Assembly (NCBI RefSeq): GCF_007004625.1
Contig: NZ_VIFV01000033.1
Coordinates: forward strand, 1 to 33,244
DNA from: Planococcus salinarum
GTDB taxonomy: Bacteria > Bacillota > Bacilli > Bacillales_A > Planococcaceae
DNA: 33,244 nucleotides
Reading direction: 5' to 3'
Part shown: positions 16,021 through 25,579 of the stretch, one piece after another
Numbering within the stretch: the first letter of the stretch is position 1
Layout of the letters: each line of letters opens with the position of its first letter
The notes under the pieces: generated by a model
What the model was told of the DNA's origin: nothing
The model's input: the letters and a program-made list of their open reading frames with translations, nothing else
Databases searched by the model: none
Made by a program: the position numbers and the translations under genes

Positions 16021-16271
16021 ATACCGCTTCGGCGCTTAGAGAATAGCTTAGGTGTAGAAAATAACTAAGATATGGAGCAAAACAGCGAAGTGTTGGTCGA
16101 AGGTAGTTCGGCCGACACTTTGCGACGAAGCAGCGCAGCGATGCAGGAGCACGGGTTTTGGTTAGTTTTACGAGCCCCCGGCAGTCGACACCGCGACGTC
16201 CTGTCGCGCTGACTGCATGACCCACATCCTGTGGGCCCGCAAGCGAAGCTGTTTTGCGGAGTATCGGATAT
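16021..16271. repeat. Composite fold-back repeat, copy B (X with trimmed Y)
   Basis: The outer X stem GCAAAACAGC (16077-16086) pairs with GCTGTTTTGC (16248-16257). The flanking Y part is reduced to its end, ATACCGCTTCGGCGCT joined directly to TAGAGAATAG, as if the body of Y had been removed. The interior of X differs from copies A and D. It has its own hairpins (for example GTGTTGG…CCGACAC, 16090-16118) and a 35-bp segment (16118-16152) identical to one in copy C. No gene is seen between tig and clpX here. Confidence 0.82.
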
Positions 16272-16327
16272 CAAGGATTATTAGTTCAACTCACATAGAG
16301 CCTTGCAGCTCCATAGAATCTAAATAG

Positions 16328-16356
16328 TTGCTCAAACCACTGGAATCTTGTAATAT
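16328..16356 (+). promoter_or_regulatory. Candidate clpX promoter
   Basis: TTGCTC (16328-16333) and TAATAT (16351-16356) are 17 bp apart, 25 bp before the TTG start. Confidence 0.5.
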
Positions 16357-16381
16357 TATGGCTTGAATAGGGGTGAATACA

Positions 16382-17653
16382 TTGTTCAAATTTAATGACG
16401 AAAAAGACCATCTTAAATGTTCATTCTGTGGAAAACCACAAGAACAGGTTCGTAAACTGGTTGCAGGACCGGGTGTATATATTTGTGACGAATGTATTGA
16501 GCTTTGTACGGAAATCGTAGAAGAAGAGCTTGGTACGGAAGAAGCAGTGGAATTCAAGGAAGTGCCTAAACCGAAGGAAATCATGGATATCCTTGGCGGC
16601 TATGTAATCGGTCAGGACAAAGCGAAAAAATCGCTGGCAGTAGCAGTCTACAACCATTACAAGCGCGTCAATTCGCAGAGCAAGATCGACGATGTCGAAC
16701 TTTCGAAATCGAATATCGTATTGATCGGCCCTACAGGGAGCGGTAAAACCTTATTGGCGCAAACATTGGCCCGCATCCTTAACGTACCGTTCGCTATTGC
16801 GGATGCAACATCTCTGACGGAAGCCGGCTATGTCGGTGAAGATGTCGAGAACATCCTGTTGAAACTTATCCAGGCAGCGGATTATGACGTGGACCGCGCT
16901 GAAAAAGGCATCATTTATATCGATGAAATCGATAAAGTGGCCCGTAAATCCGAGAACCCGTCAATCACGCGCGACGTTTCGGGTGAAGGGGTTCAGCAGG
17001 CGTTGCTGAAAATTCTTGAAGGCACGACTGCGAGCGTTCCACCTCAGGGCGGACGCAAGCATCCTCATCAGGAATTCATCCAAATTGACACGACAAATGT
17101 CCTGTTCATCGTGGGTGGAGCCTTTGACGGAGTCGACCAGATCATCAAACGCCGTCTCGGCAATAAAATCATCGGTTTCGGTGCAGATCCGAACAAAGAG
17201 GAAGTTGATGACAAATCATTGCTCAGCCAATTGATTCCTGAAGACTTGCTTAAATTCGGTCTGATTCCGGAGTTCATCGGCCGTCTACCAGTATTGGCGA
17301 GCCTTGAACAGCTTGATGAAAGTGCATTGGTGCAAATTCTGACAGAACCGAAGAATGCCCTGATCAAGCAATACCAGAAAATGATGGAGCTTGACGGCGT
17401 AACATTGACGTTTGAAGACGAAGCACTTGTAGAAATCGCAAAACTTGCGATTGTACGCAAAACAGGTGCCCGCGGATTGCGCTCAATTATCGAGAACATC
17501 ATGCTTGATGTAATGTTCGACTTGCCTTCGCGTGAAGACATTGTGGAATGCATTATTACAAAAGAGACAATAGCCGATAAAGTTCAGCCGAAACTCATGT
17601 TGGAAGATGGCACAGAATACATTGCAGATAATAATGAGAAGACATCCGCATAA
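16382..17653 (+). CDS. clpX: ATP-dependent Clp protease ATP-binding subunit ClpX
   Basis: 423 aa. AAA+ unfoldase that feeds substrates to ClpP. The N-terminal zinc-binding domain has C13, C16, C35 and C38. Walker A GPTGSGKT lies at 116-123, Walker B is IIYIDEIDK near 180, and the ClpP-docking IGF loop appears as IIGFGAD. The start is TTG at 16382, giving MFKFND as in B. subtilis ClpX (MFKFNEEK), 6 bases after AGGGGTG; the in-frame GTG at 16373 overlaps that site. In B. subtilis lonB follows; here clpX is followed by a terminator and repeat copy C. Confidence 0.97.
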   Translation: MFKFNDEKDHLKCSFCGKPQEQVRKLVAGPGVYICDECIELCTEIVEEELGTEEAVEFKEVPKPKEIMDILGGYVIGQDKAKKSLAVAVYNHYKRVNSQSKIDDVELSKSNIVLIGPTGSGKTLLAQTLARILNVPFAIADATSLTEAGYVGEDVENILLKLIQAADYDVDRAEKGIIYIDEIDKVARKSENPSITRDVSGEGVQQALLKILEGTTASVPPQGGRKHPHQEFIQIDTTNVLFIVGGAFDGVDQIIKRRLGNKIIGFGADPNKEEVDDKSLLSQLIPEDLLKFGLIPEFIGRLPVLASLEQLDESALVQILTEPKNALIKQYQKMMELDGVTLTFEDEALVEIAKLAIVRKTGARGLRSIIENIMLDVMFDLPSREDIVECIITKETIADKVQPKLMLEDGTEYIADNNEKTSA

Positions 17654-17663
17654 TTTCGGATGA

Positions 17664-17719
17664 AATGGGCTGACTCAGATTGTGCACATCCGCGCGGTCT
17701 GAGCTCAGTCCATTTTTTT
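17664..17719 (+). terminator. Terminator of clpX
   Basis: ATGGGCTGACTCAGA (17665-17679) pairs with the complementary arm at 17698-17713 (one bulge, one G-U pair) around an 18-nt loop, followed by T7. Confidence 0.82.
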
Positions 17720-17749
17720 GGCTTTTATATGGTGTGGAAATGTTAATAA

Positions 17750-18081
17750 TCGATATTCCGCAAACCAGCTTCGAAGACATTAGCCGAAGCATGCGAGGCT
17801 AAGTCTTTGCGACGAAGCAGCGCAGCGATGCAGGAGCACCTGAAAGGGCACGCACTTCGTCGAAACGACGTTGGAAAGCCAACGCCGTTTCTGTCTCTGC
17901 ATCGCTTCGCTAGCTTCGAGACATGAAAAGCGTTGCTCCCCTGGGCGTCTTCGCTGGTTTGCTCCATATCTCTAAAAATTTCTCTTAGCGCCAGCGCGCC
18001 AACGGACTGAGCGGAGTAATAAGACGAGTGTTCTTCTCGGCTTATTGCGGGAGCTTTGTCCATAGCGCTGAAGCGTTATAT
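17750..18081. repeat. Composite fold-back repeat X/Y, copy C
   Basis: The X stem here is GCAAACCAGC (17760-17769) with GCTGGTTTGC (17953-17962). It differs from the consensus by one base in each arm, and the changes compensate. The X interior carries the 35-bp segment shared with copy B (17805-17839). The Y part (about 17990-18081) contains the 29-nt AATAAG…CTTATT hairpin (18018-18046) and ends in GTCCATAGCGCTGAAGCG. It fills the clpX-lonA gap, where B. subtilis has lonB. No gene is seen. Confidence 0.85.
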
Positions 18082-18174
18082 ATGCGAATACTTTAATCAA
18101 ATGAAGTTATTAATTTTAATATTTAATTTGTTCGATTTTATTTATTGATATAAACTCCCGGAGGTGGCTGTGAA

Positions 18175-20502
18175 ATGGCTAAGAAGAAAGTTACAAAACG
18201 AGTGCCTGTATTGCCGCTGCGCGGACTGCTGGTATTCCCGACGATGGTTTTGCATATTGATGTCGGACGCGAGCGTTCGGTGGCTGCTTTGGAACAGGCA
18301 TTGCTGGAAGATAATATTATATTCCTGGCTACACAGAAAGACATCAGTGTCGAGCAGCCGGAAAAGGAAGATCTTCAGAAAATCGGTACACTGGCATATG
18401 TGAAGCAGATGCTGAAATTGCCGAACGGCACCATCCGTGTCCTGGTCGAAGGGCTGGAGCGCGGACAGTGGAAATCGTATGAGGATGAGGAAAAATTCCC
18501 GGTTGTTGAAGTGACTTCATTCCCTGATGAGGAAGAAAAGGATGCTGAGCAGGATGCGCTGATGCGCCTGTTGCTTGAGCACTTTGAGAAGTATTCAAAA
18601 GCCTCGAAAAAGGTTACAAATGAAACCTACAAGACGGTTGCGGATATCGAAGAGCCCGGCCGCCTGGCGGATATGATAGCTTCACATCTGCCACTCAAAA
18701 TGGCCGGCAAGCAGGAGATTCTTGAAACTTTTGATATCAGCAAGCGTCTCGAAATGCTGATTGGCCGGTTGCACAACGAACAGGAAGTCCTCGATTTGGA
18801 GAAGCGCATCAATCAGCGGGTCAAAAAAGCGATGGAGCAGACGCAAAAGGAATTTTACTTGCGCGAGCAGATGAAAGCGATCCAGTCGGAGCTTGGCGAC
18901 AAAGACGGCAAAACCGGCGAAATTTCCGATTTGAAAAAACGGATTGATGCAGCAGGCATGCCGGAGTCAACGAAGAAAGTGGCGTTGAAAGAACTGGACC
19001 GTTACGAAAAACTGCCTTCCGCAGCTGCGGAAAGCGGCATTATCCGCAATTACATCGAGTGGCTGGTAACGATTCCGTGGTCGGAAAAAACAGAAGACCG
19101 TCTCGATATCAAGTATGCCGAAGAAGTGTTGAACCGCGACCATGATGGACTGGAAGACGTCAAAGAACGTGTTCTTGAGTATCTGGCTGTGCAGCAGATG
19201 ACCAAGTCCTTGCGTGGGCCGATTCTTTGTCTGGTCGGACCGCCGGGCGTCGGGAAAACGTCGCTCGCGAAATCGATTGCCGATTCGCTTGACCGGAATT
19301 TTGTCCGCATTTCCCTCGGCGGCGTCCGTGACGAATCGGAAATCCGTGGCCACCGCCGTACGTATGTCGGCGCTATGCCGGGCCGTATTATCCAGGGGAT
19401 GAAGAAAGCGGGTACGGTCAATCCGGTATTCCTGCTGGATGAAATCGAGAAGATGTCGAATGACTTCCGGGGAGATCCGTCTTCCGCAATGCTGGAAGTG
19501 CTGGATCCCGAACAGAATAATTCGTTCAGCGATCATTATATTGAAGAAACCTATGACCTTTCGAATGTGCTTTTCATTGCGACAGCAAATGATCTGAGTA
19601 CGATTCCTGGACCTTTGCGCGACCGGATGGAAGTGATTTCGATTGCGGGCTATACAGAAGCGGAAAAAACGCAGATTGCGAAGAACCATTTGGCGCCGAA
19701 ACAATTGGATGAGCACGGATTGACATCCGAGCAGCTGCAGTTTACCGACGAGGCTCTGTTGGCCATCGTCCGTTATTATACGCGCGAAGCGGGAGTCCGC
19801 GGACTTGAGCGCCAACTGGCTTCGATTTGCCGGAAAGTGACCAAGCAGATTATCTCGAAAGAAAAGGAATCTGTGGAAGTGACCGAAAAAGAAGCCGAAG
19901 AGTATTTGGGCAAACGCAAATTCCGGTACGGCATGGCTGAATCGGAAAACCAGATCGGCGTCGCAACCGGCCTTGCCTACACGAGCACAGGTGGCGATAC
20001 GCTGCAGATTGAAGTGTCGTTGTCACCGGGCAAAGGCAAATTGCAATTGACCGGTAAACTGGGAGACGTCATGAAAGAATCGGCGCAGACGGCGTTGTCG
20101 TTTGTGCGTTCACGTGCCGAATCACTCGGCCTGGACCCGAATTTCCATGAATCCCATGACATCCACATACACGTTCCCGAAGGGGCAGTTCCAAAAGACG
20201 GCCCTTCGGCGGGTGTAGCCATCGCGACGGCATTGGTCTCATCACTTTCAAAACGGCCGATTCGCCGCGAAGTTGGAATGACCGGCGAAATTACATTGCG
20301 CGGACGCGTCCTGCCGATCGGCGGCGTGAAAGAAAAAACTTTAAGCGCGCACCGTGCAGGACTGACGACAATTATTCTTCCGAAGGATAACGAACGCGAT
20401 ATTGAAGACATCCCGGATACAGTGCGTGAACAATTGACGTTCAAATTTGTATCCCAGGCAGACGAAGCGCTCCAAATCGCTTTAGAAGGAGTAAACGAAT
20501 GA
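18175..20502 (+). CDS. lonA: ATP-dependent protease La (LonA)
   Basis: 775 aa, the normal LonA length (774 in B. subtilis). Degrades misfolded and regulatory proteins in the cytosol. The N-terminal substrate-recognition domain starts [13 protein letters not shown]. Walker A GPPGVGKT is at 355-362, followed by Walker B (VFLLDEIEK). The C-terminal protease domain has the Ser-Lys dyad: S678 in PKDGPSAG and K721 in GGVKEK. ATG at 18175 lies behind GGAGGTGG. It overlaps ysxC by 4 bp (ATGA), so the two are coupled as in Bacillus. No CtsR box was noticed upstream. Confidence 0.97.
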   Translation: MAKKKVTKRVPVLPLRGLLVFPTMVLHIDVGRERSVAALEQALLEDNIIFLATQKDISVEQPEKEDLQKIGTLAYVKQMLKLPNGTIRVLVEGLERGQWKSYEDEEKFPVVEVTSFPDEEEKDAEQDALMRLLLEHFEKYSKASKKVTNETYKTVADIEEPGRLADMIASHLPLKMAGKQEILETFDISKRLEMLIGRLHNEQEVLDLEKRINQRVKKAMEQTQKEFYLREQMKAIQSELGDKDGKTGEISDLKKRIDAAGMPESTKKVALKELDRYEKLPSAAAESGIIRNYIEWLVTIPWSEKTEDRLDIKYAEEVLNRDHDGLEDVKERVLEYLAVQQMTKSLRGPILCLVGPPGVGKTSLAKSIADSLDRNFVRISLGGVRDESEIRGHRRTYVGAMPGRIIQGMKKAGTVNPVFLLDEIEKMSNDFRGDPSSAMLEVLDPEQNNSFSDHYIEETYDLSNVLFIATANDLSTIPGPLRDRMEVISIAGYTEAEKTQIAKNHLAPKQLDEHGLTSEQLQFTDEALLAIVRYYTREAGVRGLERQLASICRKVTKQIISKEKESVEVTEKEAEEYLGKRKFRYGMAESENQIGVATGLAYTSTGGDTLQIEVSLSPGKGKLQLTGKLGDVMKESAQTALSFVRSRAESLGLDPNFHESHDIHIHVPEGAVPKDGPSAGVAIATALVSSLSKRPIRREVGMTGEITLRGRVLPIGGVKEKTLSAHRAGLTTIILPKDNERDIEDIPDTVREQLTFKFVSQADEALQIALEGVNE

Positions 20503-21080
20503 AAGTAAATAATGTAGAATTAGTAATCAGTGCCGTCCGTCCGGATCAGTATCCGGAGGATGGCCTGCCGGAATTCGCGTTGGCGGGACGTTCCAACGTC
20601 GGCAAATCGTCGTTCATCAACAAAATGATCGGCCGCAAAAGCATGGCGCGTATTTCATCAAAACCCGGCAAAACACAGACGCTGAATTTTTACAAAATCG
20701 AAGAAAAGCTTTTCTATGTCGATGTTCCCGGCTATGGCTATGCCAAAGTTTCCAAGTCGGAACGTGAAGCATGGGGCAAGATGATCGAACGCTATATCAC
20801 AGACCGCGAACCATTGCGTGCCGTGATCCAGATTGTCGACCTGCGCCATCCGCCGAGCCGCGACGATGTGGCGATGTACGATTTCATGAAGCATTTCGGC
20901 ATTCCGTGCCTCATCATCGCGACGAAAGCGGACAAGATTCCAAAAGGCAAATGGGATAAGCACAAAAAAATCGTCCGCGATACACTGGAGATGGAAAAGA
21001 CTGATCCGTTAATCATCTTTTCTTCCGAAACAGGACTCGGCAAAGACGAAGCCTGGAAAGAAATCGAAAGCAGAATGTAA
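20499..21080 (+). CDS. ysxC: Ribosome biogenesis GTP-binding protein YsxC/EngB
   Basis: 193 aa. Essential GTPase of 50S subunit assembly in B. subtilis. G1 GRSNVGKSS is at 30-38, G3 DVPGYG at 75-80 and G4 TKAD at 142-145. The [13 protein letters not shown] stretch is the switch I/G2 region typical of EngB. It begins inside the lonA stop codon. The terminator at 21087 separates the lonA-ysxC unit from the haem operon. Confidence 0.95.
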   Translation: MKVNNVELVISAVRPDQYPEDGLPEFALAGRSNVGKSSFINKMIGRKSMARISSKPGKTQTLNFYKIEEKLFYVDVPGYGYAKVSKSEREAWGKMIERYITDREPLRAVIQIVDLRHPPSRDDVAMYDFMKHFGIPCLIIATKADKIPKGKWDKHKKIVRDTLEMEKTDPLIIFSSETGLGKDEAWKEIESRM

Positions 21081-21086
21081 GAAGGG

Positions 21087-21112
21087 AGCGCAGCTGAGGC
21101 TGCGCTTTTTTT
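21087..21112 (+). terminator. Terminator of lonA-ysxC
   Basis: AGCGCAGC (21087-21094) pairs perfectly with GCTGCGCT (21099-21106) around TGAG, followed by T7. Confidence 0.9.
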
Positions 21113-21139
21113 AGTTATAAGTGAGTTGAGCTTAAATAA

Positions 21140-21397
21140 CCGATATTCCGCAAAACAGCTTGCTTGCCTGGGGGCTCGCGCTGAGCTAACTCGGTCTCGT
21201 TGCACTTCGCCCGAGTGGATCTCAGCACTTCGCTTGGTCCCCTGGGCGTCTGCGCTGTTTTGCTCCATATCTTAGAGACTCGCTCAGCCATAGTTACTTC
21301 ACCAGCGCCGGCGCGGCTCAGGACTGGGCGAAGCAATAAGACGAGTGCTCTTCTCGGCTTATTGTGGGAGCCTTGTCCAAAGCGCCGAAGCGACATA
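21140..21397. repeat. Composite fold-back repeat X/Y, copy D (best-formed copy)
   Basis: X (21140-21270): GATAT with ATATC, GCAAAACAGC (21150-21159) with GCTGTTTTGC (21254-21263), then CCTGGGG with CCCCTGGG (tandem G-U), then GCTGAG/CTCAGC and ACTCGG/CCGAGT inside. Y (about 21271-21397) has the 29-nt hairpin at 21335-21363 and ends in GCGCCGAAGCG. The X interior of copy A is almost exactly the reverse complement of this one. It lies 28 bp after the ysxC terminator. No gene is seen. Confidence 0.87.
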
Positions 21398-21529
21398 TAA
21401 AAGTGTTCTTACTTTAATTCAACATAATTTCAAATGACTCTTATTTTTATGAGGAACACTCAAGTTAACTGACAAATTCGAATACAAGCGTAATCCTTGT
21501 TCTGCAATATCGCCAATGCTAGAATTAGT

Positions 21530-21544
21530 TTATAATTATTACAA
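21530..21544. promoter_or_regulatory. Near-consensus PerR box upstream of hemA
   Basis: TTATAATTATTACAA matches the B. subtilis PerR box TTATAATnATTATAA at every defined position except one (C for T at position 13). hemAXCDBL is a known PerR target in B. subtilis, which supports the call. It lies 105 bp before the hemA start; the promoter itself is not clear (candidate -10 TATAAT at 21584-21589). Confidence 0.72.
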
Positions 21545-21649
21545 ATAAACATACTTCATTGCTTGTTCACAATTTCAAAGGCTTATAATCCTTTGGAAGT
21601 GGTATACTTATTTATATGAAATATGGAACGTGAAAGGTGTTTTGAACCC

Positions 21650-23023
21650 ATGCATACTTTAGTAGTCGGGGTGAATTACCGATCTGCACCTGTTGAGATC
21701 CGTGAGAAATTGTCGTTTATCGAAAACGAACTTCCACAGGCGATGCAGGCTTTGAATAAACAAAAAAGCATATTGGAGAATGTCATCGTATCGACGTGCA
21801 ACCGCACGGAGATCTACGCGGTGGTCGACCAGCTCCATACCGGCAAATACTATGTGAAGCAATTCCTGGCGGATTATTTTGATATTCCGCAGGAGACGTT
21901 TTCGCAGTATTTATTTGTCCATGAACAAGATGAGGCGGTTGAGCACCTTTTCCGTGTGACTGCCGGGATTGATTCGATGGTGCTCGGCGAAACTCAGATT
22001 CTTGGCCAGGTAAAAGGAAGCTTCCTTGCCGGACAGGAAATCGGGACAACCGGTACAGTTTTCAACCAATTGTTCAAGCAGGCAGTGACGCTTGCAAAAC
22101 GGGCGCATTCGGAAACGGCGATCGGCGAAAACGCCGTATCGGTTTCCTATGCGGCAGTTGAACTGGGCAAGAAAATCTTCGGTACATTGAAGAACAAGCA
22201 CGTTGTCATTTTGGGCGCCGGTAAAATGGGCGAACTCGCGATCAAGAATCTGCAGGGCAGTGGTGCCGACCGCATCACGGTCATCAACCGCACATTCGAA
22301 AAAGCGGAAGTGCTGGCTGAAAAATTCGGCGGCAAAGCGAAACCGTTAAGTGAACTGCAGTGTGCGCTGTTGGATGCGGATATTCTTATTTCGTCGACAG
22401 GGGCACAAGATTTCGTCATCGACCTGGAATTGATGCAATTCGTGGAGAAACTGCGCAAAGGCAAGCCGCTATTCCTTGTGGATATTGCGGTGCCGCGTGA
22501 CATGGACCCGCGCATCGGCGATCTGCCGAATGTCTTCCTATATGACATCGATGATATGCAGGGCATCGTCAACGCCAATCTGGCGGAACGTGAACGTGCG
22601 GCCAATCAGATCGTGACGATGATCGACAAGGAAGCGAATCAGTTCAACGACTGGCTGACAACGCTCGGCGTCGTGCCTGTTATTTCGGCTTTGCGTGAAA
22701 GAGCGCTTGGCATTCAGTCGGAAACAATGGCGAGCATCGAGAACAAGATGCCGGACCTGACTGAACGTGAAAAGAAAATCCTGAACAAACACACCAAATC
22801 GATCATCAATCAATTATTGAAAGAACCGATCTCACAGGCGAAAGAAATGGCCGGTTCCCCGAAATCGCGTGAACAGCTCCAAATGTTCCAGCAGATTTTC
22901 GGTATTGAAGATGAAGTGCAAATACAAATCGAGCAGCAGTCGAAAGCTGCGATGGTCAAAGCTGAAAAGGCTGTGGAAGAAAAGCAGCAGAAAAAACAGG
23001 AATCACCCGGATACTCATTTTAA
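21650..23023 (+). CDS. hemA: Glutamyl-tRNA reductase
   Basis: 457 aa. First step of C5-pathway haem synthesis: NADPH reduction of glutamyl-tRNA(Glu) to glutamate-1-semialdehyde. The catalytic cysteine is C50 in [12 protein letters not shown]. The NADPH-binding domain shows [12 protein letters not shown] (about 180-192), and the C-terminal part is the helical dimerisation domain. ATG at 21650 gives the family-typical [20 protein letters not shown] start; an in-frame ATG at 21623 would add nine unconserved residues. First gene of hemAXCDBL, likely repressed by PerR through the box at 21530. Confidence 0.96.
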   Translation: MHTLVVGVNYRSAPVEIREKLSFIENELPQAMQALNKQKSILENVIVSTCNRTEIYAVVDQLHTGKYYVKQFLADYFDIPQETFSQYLFVHEQDEAVEHLFRVTAGIDSMVLGETQILGQVKGSFLAGQEIGTTGTVFNQLFKQAVTLAKRAHSETAIGENAVSVSYAAVELGKKIFGTLKNKHVVILGAGKMGELAIKNLQGSGADRITVINRTFEKAEVLAEKFGGKAKPLSELQCALLDADILISSTGAQDFVIDLELMQFVEKLRKGKPLFLVDIAVPRDMDPRIGDLPNVFLYDIDDMQGIVNANLAERERAANQIVTMIDKEANQFNDWLTTLGVVPVISALRERALGIQSETMASIENKMPDLTEREKKILNKHTKSIINQLLKEPISQAKEMAGSPKSREQLQMFQQIFGIEDEVQIQIEQQSKAAMVKAEKAVEEKQQKKQESPGYSF

Positions 23024-23035
23024 TCGGTTGAAAAG

Positions 23036-23080
23036 AGGCGTTTTCGTATCTATATGTTAAAATGTAGATGCGAAGCGCCT
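23036..23080 (+). other. Hairpin between hemA and hemX
   Basis: AGGCG…TCGTATCTA (23036-23052) pairs imperfectly with TAGATGCGAAGCGCCT (23065-23080), and TTT follows. It sits 28 bp before the hemX start. It may be a weak attenuator or an mRNA-processing/stability element inside the operon. Confidence 0.5.
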
Positions 23081-23107
23081 TTAACTATGGAAATGAAGGG
23101 GAATGGG

Positions 23108-23938
23108 ATGGCTGATATAACAATGGCAAGGCTGCACGAAGCTATGGTTATACTATATGCTGTCAGCCTTGTTTTTTATTTTTTGGATTATGTATATAAA
23201 GAGAAAAAAGCTGCACGGATCGCCATGTCGCTGCTTGGAGTCGTATGGCTTCTGCAGACGGTGTTTCTGGTGTTTTATATCATGGAAACAAAAAGGTTTC
23301 CGATTCTGACCCTGTTCGAGGGCATTTACTTCTATGCCTGGCTGCTGGTGACAGTGTCGCTGGTGCTGAGGATTTTCTACCGCTTTGATTTTGCGGTATT
23401 CCTGATCAATATCATCGGTTTTATCTTCATGACAATCCACACTTTCGCACCGGTGCAGATCGAGCGGTCACCGGTCGGCGAATCACTCGTTTCCGAACTG
23501 CTGCTGATTCATATCAGTTTTGCGATCCTGTCCTATGCGGCATTTTCGCTGTCCTTCGTTTTTTCGCTGCTCAATATTCTGCTATACCGCTTGTTGAAGC
23601 AGAAAAAATGGACAAAGCAGTGGAGTAGCCTGCCATCACTCGGGCAGACGGAAAAAGGCATGTCGATCTCGATCGGCGTGGGGATTTCCCTCCTGTTCGT
23701 ATCGCTGGTCCTCGGATTGCAATGGGCGTACATAGCGCTCGTCGAGTTCTCGATTTTCGATCTGAAAATCGTCGGCTCATTTATTCTGTTGGTCGTCTAC
23801 AGCATCATTCTCTGGCGACACCGCAAGGGCTCGTTGAATGGCATGTCCTATGCACTGGCACATATATACGCATTTTTAGTGCTGCTGATTAATTTCTTTC
23901 TCGGCAGCCGTTTATCGGAATTCCATTTTTGGTACTAA
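23108..23938 (+). CDS. hemX: HemX, membrane protein of the haem operon (CcsA-like)
   Basis: 276 aa, the same length as B. subtilis HemX. An integral membrane protein with about eight hydrophobic segments, related to the cytochrome c assembly (CcsA/ResC) family. The METKRFPILTLFEGIYFYAWLLV motif near residues 58-80 and the LLIHISFAILSYAAF helix are characteristic. In B. subtilis it lowers the cellular level of HemA by an unknown mechanism. ATG at 23108 is chosen because it follows AAGGGGAATGGG; frames opening at 23054 or 23090 would add residues not seen in homologues. Confidence 0.92.
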   Translation: MADITMARLHEAMVILYAVSLVFYFLDYVYKEKKAARIAMSLLGVVWLLQTVFLVFYIMETKRFPILTLFEGIYFYAWLLVTVSLVLRIFYRFDFAVFLINIIGFIFMTIHTFAPVQIERSPVGESLVSELLLIHISFAILSYAAFSLSFVFSLLNILLYRLLKQKKWTKQWSSLPSLGQTEKGMSISIGVGISLLFVSLVLGLQWAYIALVEFSIFDLKIVGSFILLVVYSIILWRHRKGSLNGMSYALAHIYAFLVLLINFFLGSRLSEFHFWY

Positions 23939-23955
23939 AGAAAGGTAGGATTTAG

Positions 23956-24885
23956 TTGAGAAAAATTATTGTAGGTTCGAGAAGAAGCAAGCTGGCATTG
24001 ACACAAACCAACCAGTTCATCGACAAACTGAAGGCGGCAGGAGCCCCTTTTGAATTTGAAATAAAGGAAATTGTCACAAAAGGCGACCGCATTGTGGACG
24101 TGACGCTGTCGAAAGTTGGCGGGAAAGGCCTTTTTGTCAAAGAGATTGAACAGGCACTTTTCAACAAGGAAATCGATTTTGCTGTTCACAGCATGAAAGA
24201 TATGCCGTCTGTACTTCCGGAAAATCTCGTTATCGGCTGTGTGCCGGAACGTGAAGATCCGCGCGATGCCTTTATCGCCAATGACCATGTGAAGTTCATG
24301 GAATTGCCGGTCGGCGCAAAAGTCGGAACGAGCAGCCTGCGCCGCAGTTCCCAAATGTTGTTGATCCGTCCGGATTTGGATATCCACTGGATTCGCGGCA
24401 ATATCGACACGCGCCTTGAAAAATTGAAGTCAGGAGAATTCGATGCCATCATCCTCGCGGCAGCCGGGTTGAAGCGCATGGGCTGGGGTGACGATATCGT
24501 CACTGAATTCCTCACCATCGAAGATTGCCTCCCGGCGATCGGCCAGGGTGCTTTGGCAATCGAGTGCCGTGAAGACGACAAGGAATTGTTGGCGGAACTT
24601 TCGAAAGTCAACGATGAAACAACGATGCTTGCAGTTAATGCAGAGCGCAAGTTTTTGAAAGATATGAACGGCAGCTGCCAGGTTCCGATTGCGGGCTATG
24701 CAACAGTCGAAAACGGCGTCATCACCTTTACTGGGCTGATTTCTTCTCCGGAAGCCGATCAGGTTTATAAAGAAACGGCAACACATAAAGACCCGGTCGA
24801 AGCCGGACGCATCGTTGCTGATAAAATCAGCGAACAGGGCGGCTATGACTTGATCCAGCGCGTCATTGCTGAGAGCAATGTGTAA
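23956..24885 (+). CDS. hemC: Porphobilinogen deaminase (hydroxymethylbilane synthase)
   Basis: 309 aa. Condenses four porphobilinogens to hydroxymethylbilane. C241 in [12 protein letters not shown] is the attachment site of the dipyrromethane cofactor. [13 protein letters not shown] (N-terminus), HSMKDMP and [10 protein letters not shown] are conserved substrate-binding blocks. TTG at 23956 follows AAAGGTAGGA. It lies 17 bp after hemX and overlaps hemD by 8 bp. Confidence 0.96.
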   Translation: MRKIIVGSRRSKLALTQTNQFIDKLKAAGAPFEFEIKEIVTKGDRIVDVTLSKVGGKGLFVKEIEQALFNKEIDFAVHSMKDMPSVLPENLVIGCVPEREDPRDAFIANDHVKFMELPVGAKVGTSSLRRSSQMLLIRPDLDIHWIRGNIDTRLEKLKSGEFDAIILAAAGLKRMGWGDDIVTEFLTIEDCLPAIGQGALAIECREDDKELLAELSKVNDETTMLAVNAERKFLKDMNGSCQVPIAGYATVENGVITFTGLISSPEADQVYKETATHKDPVEAGRIVADKISEQGGYDLIQRVIAESNV

Positions 24886-25579
24886 CACCGGTCATTCGCT
24901 GGAAGGCAAAACCGTCGTTTTTACCGGTTCGACTTTTCCGCGGGAAGCTGCGGGCAAAGTGGAAGAGCTGGGCGGCAAGGCAGTTTATCTGCCGTTGATC
25001 GAAACCTCCATCCGCCAGACCAAAACGCCCGATTTCTCGGCTTATGGCTGGCTCATCTTCACGAGCCGCACAAGTGCACAGGCTTTCTGCCAGCTCCACG
25101 CTGGTGCTGTGCCGAAGATTGCGGCAGTCGGGGAAAAGACGGCTGAGGTATTGCGCCACAATGGCTATCGGGTGGATTTTATTCCCCGGGTGTTCAGCGC
25201 AGACAATTTTGTGACGGAATTTCCAGCTGTGGCTAACGGTGAAAAATGCCTGTTCATCAAAGGCGGACTGGCGAAGAATACCATCGCGTCCATGCCAATG
25301 CCGGTCGATGAATGGATTATCTACGACACCAATCTGTTGCTCGAAAACGCACAATTATTGAAGGAAATGAAACATCAAACGATTATCTTTGCCAGCCCCT
25401 CAGCTGTTTCGGCTTACCGGAAAGTTGGAGGGGAGTGGGAAGATGCAGAGGTTGCGGCGATCGGCCATGTAACCGAAAAAGCGATAAAGGACGAAGGCGG
25501 GCATATCGATTTTATTCCCCCGAATTATACGTACCTGGACGTCGTCAATGAAATAGCGAAAGGAAGATGTACAGAATGA
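24878..25579 (+). CDS. hemD: Uroporphyrinogen-III synthase
   Basis: 233 aa, slightly shorter than B. subtilis HemD (about 260). Cyclises hydroxymethylbilane with inversion of ring D. The family is very divergent; recognisable are [36 protein letters not shown] at the N-terminus, [36 protein letters not shown], and [14 protein letters not shown] and [16 protein letters not shown] in the second half. ATG at 24878 overlaps the end of hemC; the in-frame TTG at 24866 is an alternative. The identification rests strongly on position between hemC and hemB. Confidence 0.9.
   Translation: MCNTGHSLEGKTVVFTGSTFPREAAGKVEELGGKAVYLPLIETSIRQTKTPDFSAYGWLIFTSRTSAQAFCQLHAGAVPKIAAVGEKTAEVLRHNGYRVDFIPRVFSADNFVTEFPAVANGEKCLFIKGGLAKNTIASMPMPVDEWIIYDTNLLLENAQLLKEMKHQTIIFASPSAVSAYRKVGGEWEDAEVAAIGHVTEKAIKDEGGHIDFIPPNYTYLDVVNEIAKGRCTE

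Noticed and set aside
18967-19815. 282-aa open frame on the minus strand inside lonA
   Set aside because: It is antisense to the AAA+ core of LonA and shows no ribosome binding site or recognisable domain.
21115-21396. Reading frames of 60-100 aa across X/Y repeat copies on both strands
   Set aside because: They follow the palindromic GC-rich repeat, differ between copies and lack start signals. Conservation is at the level of structure, not protein.
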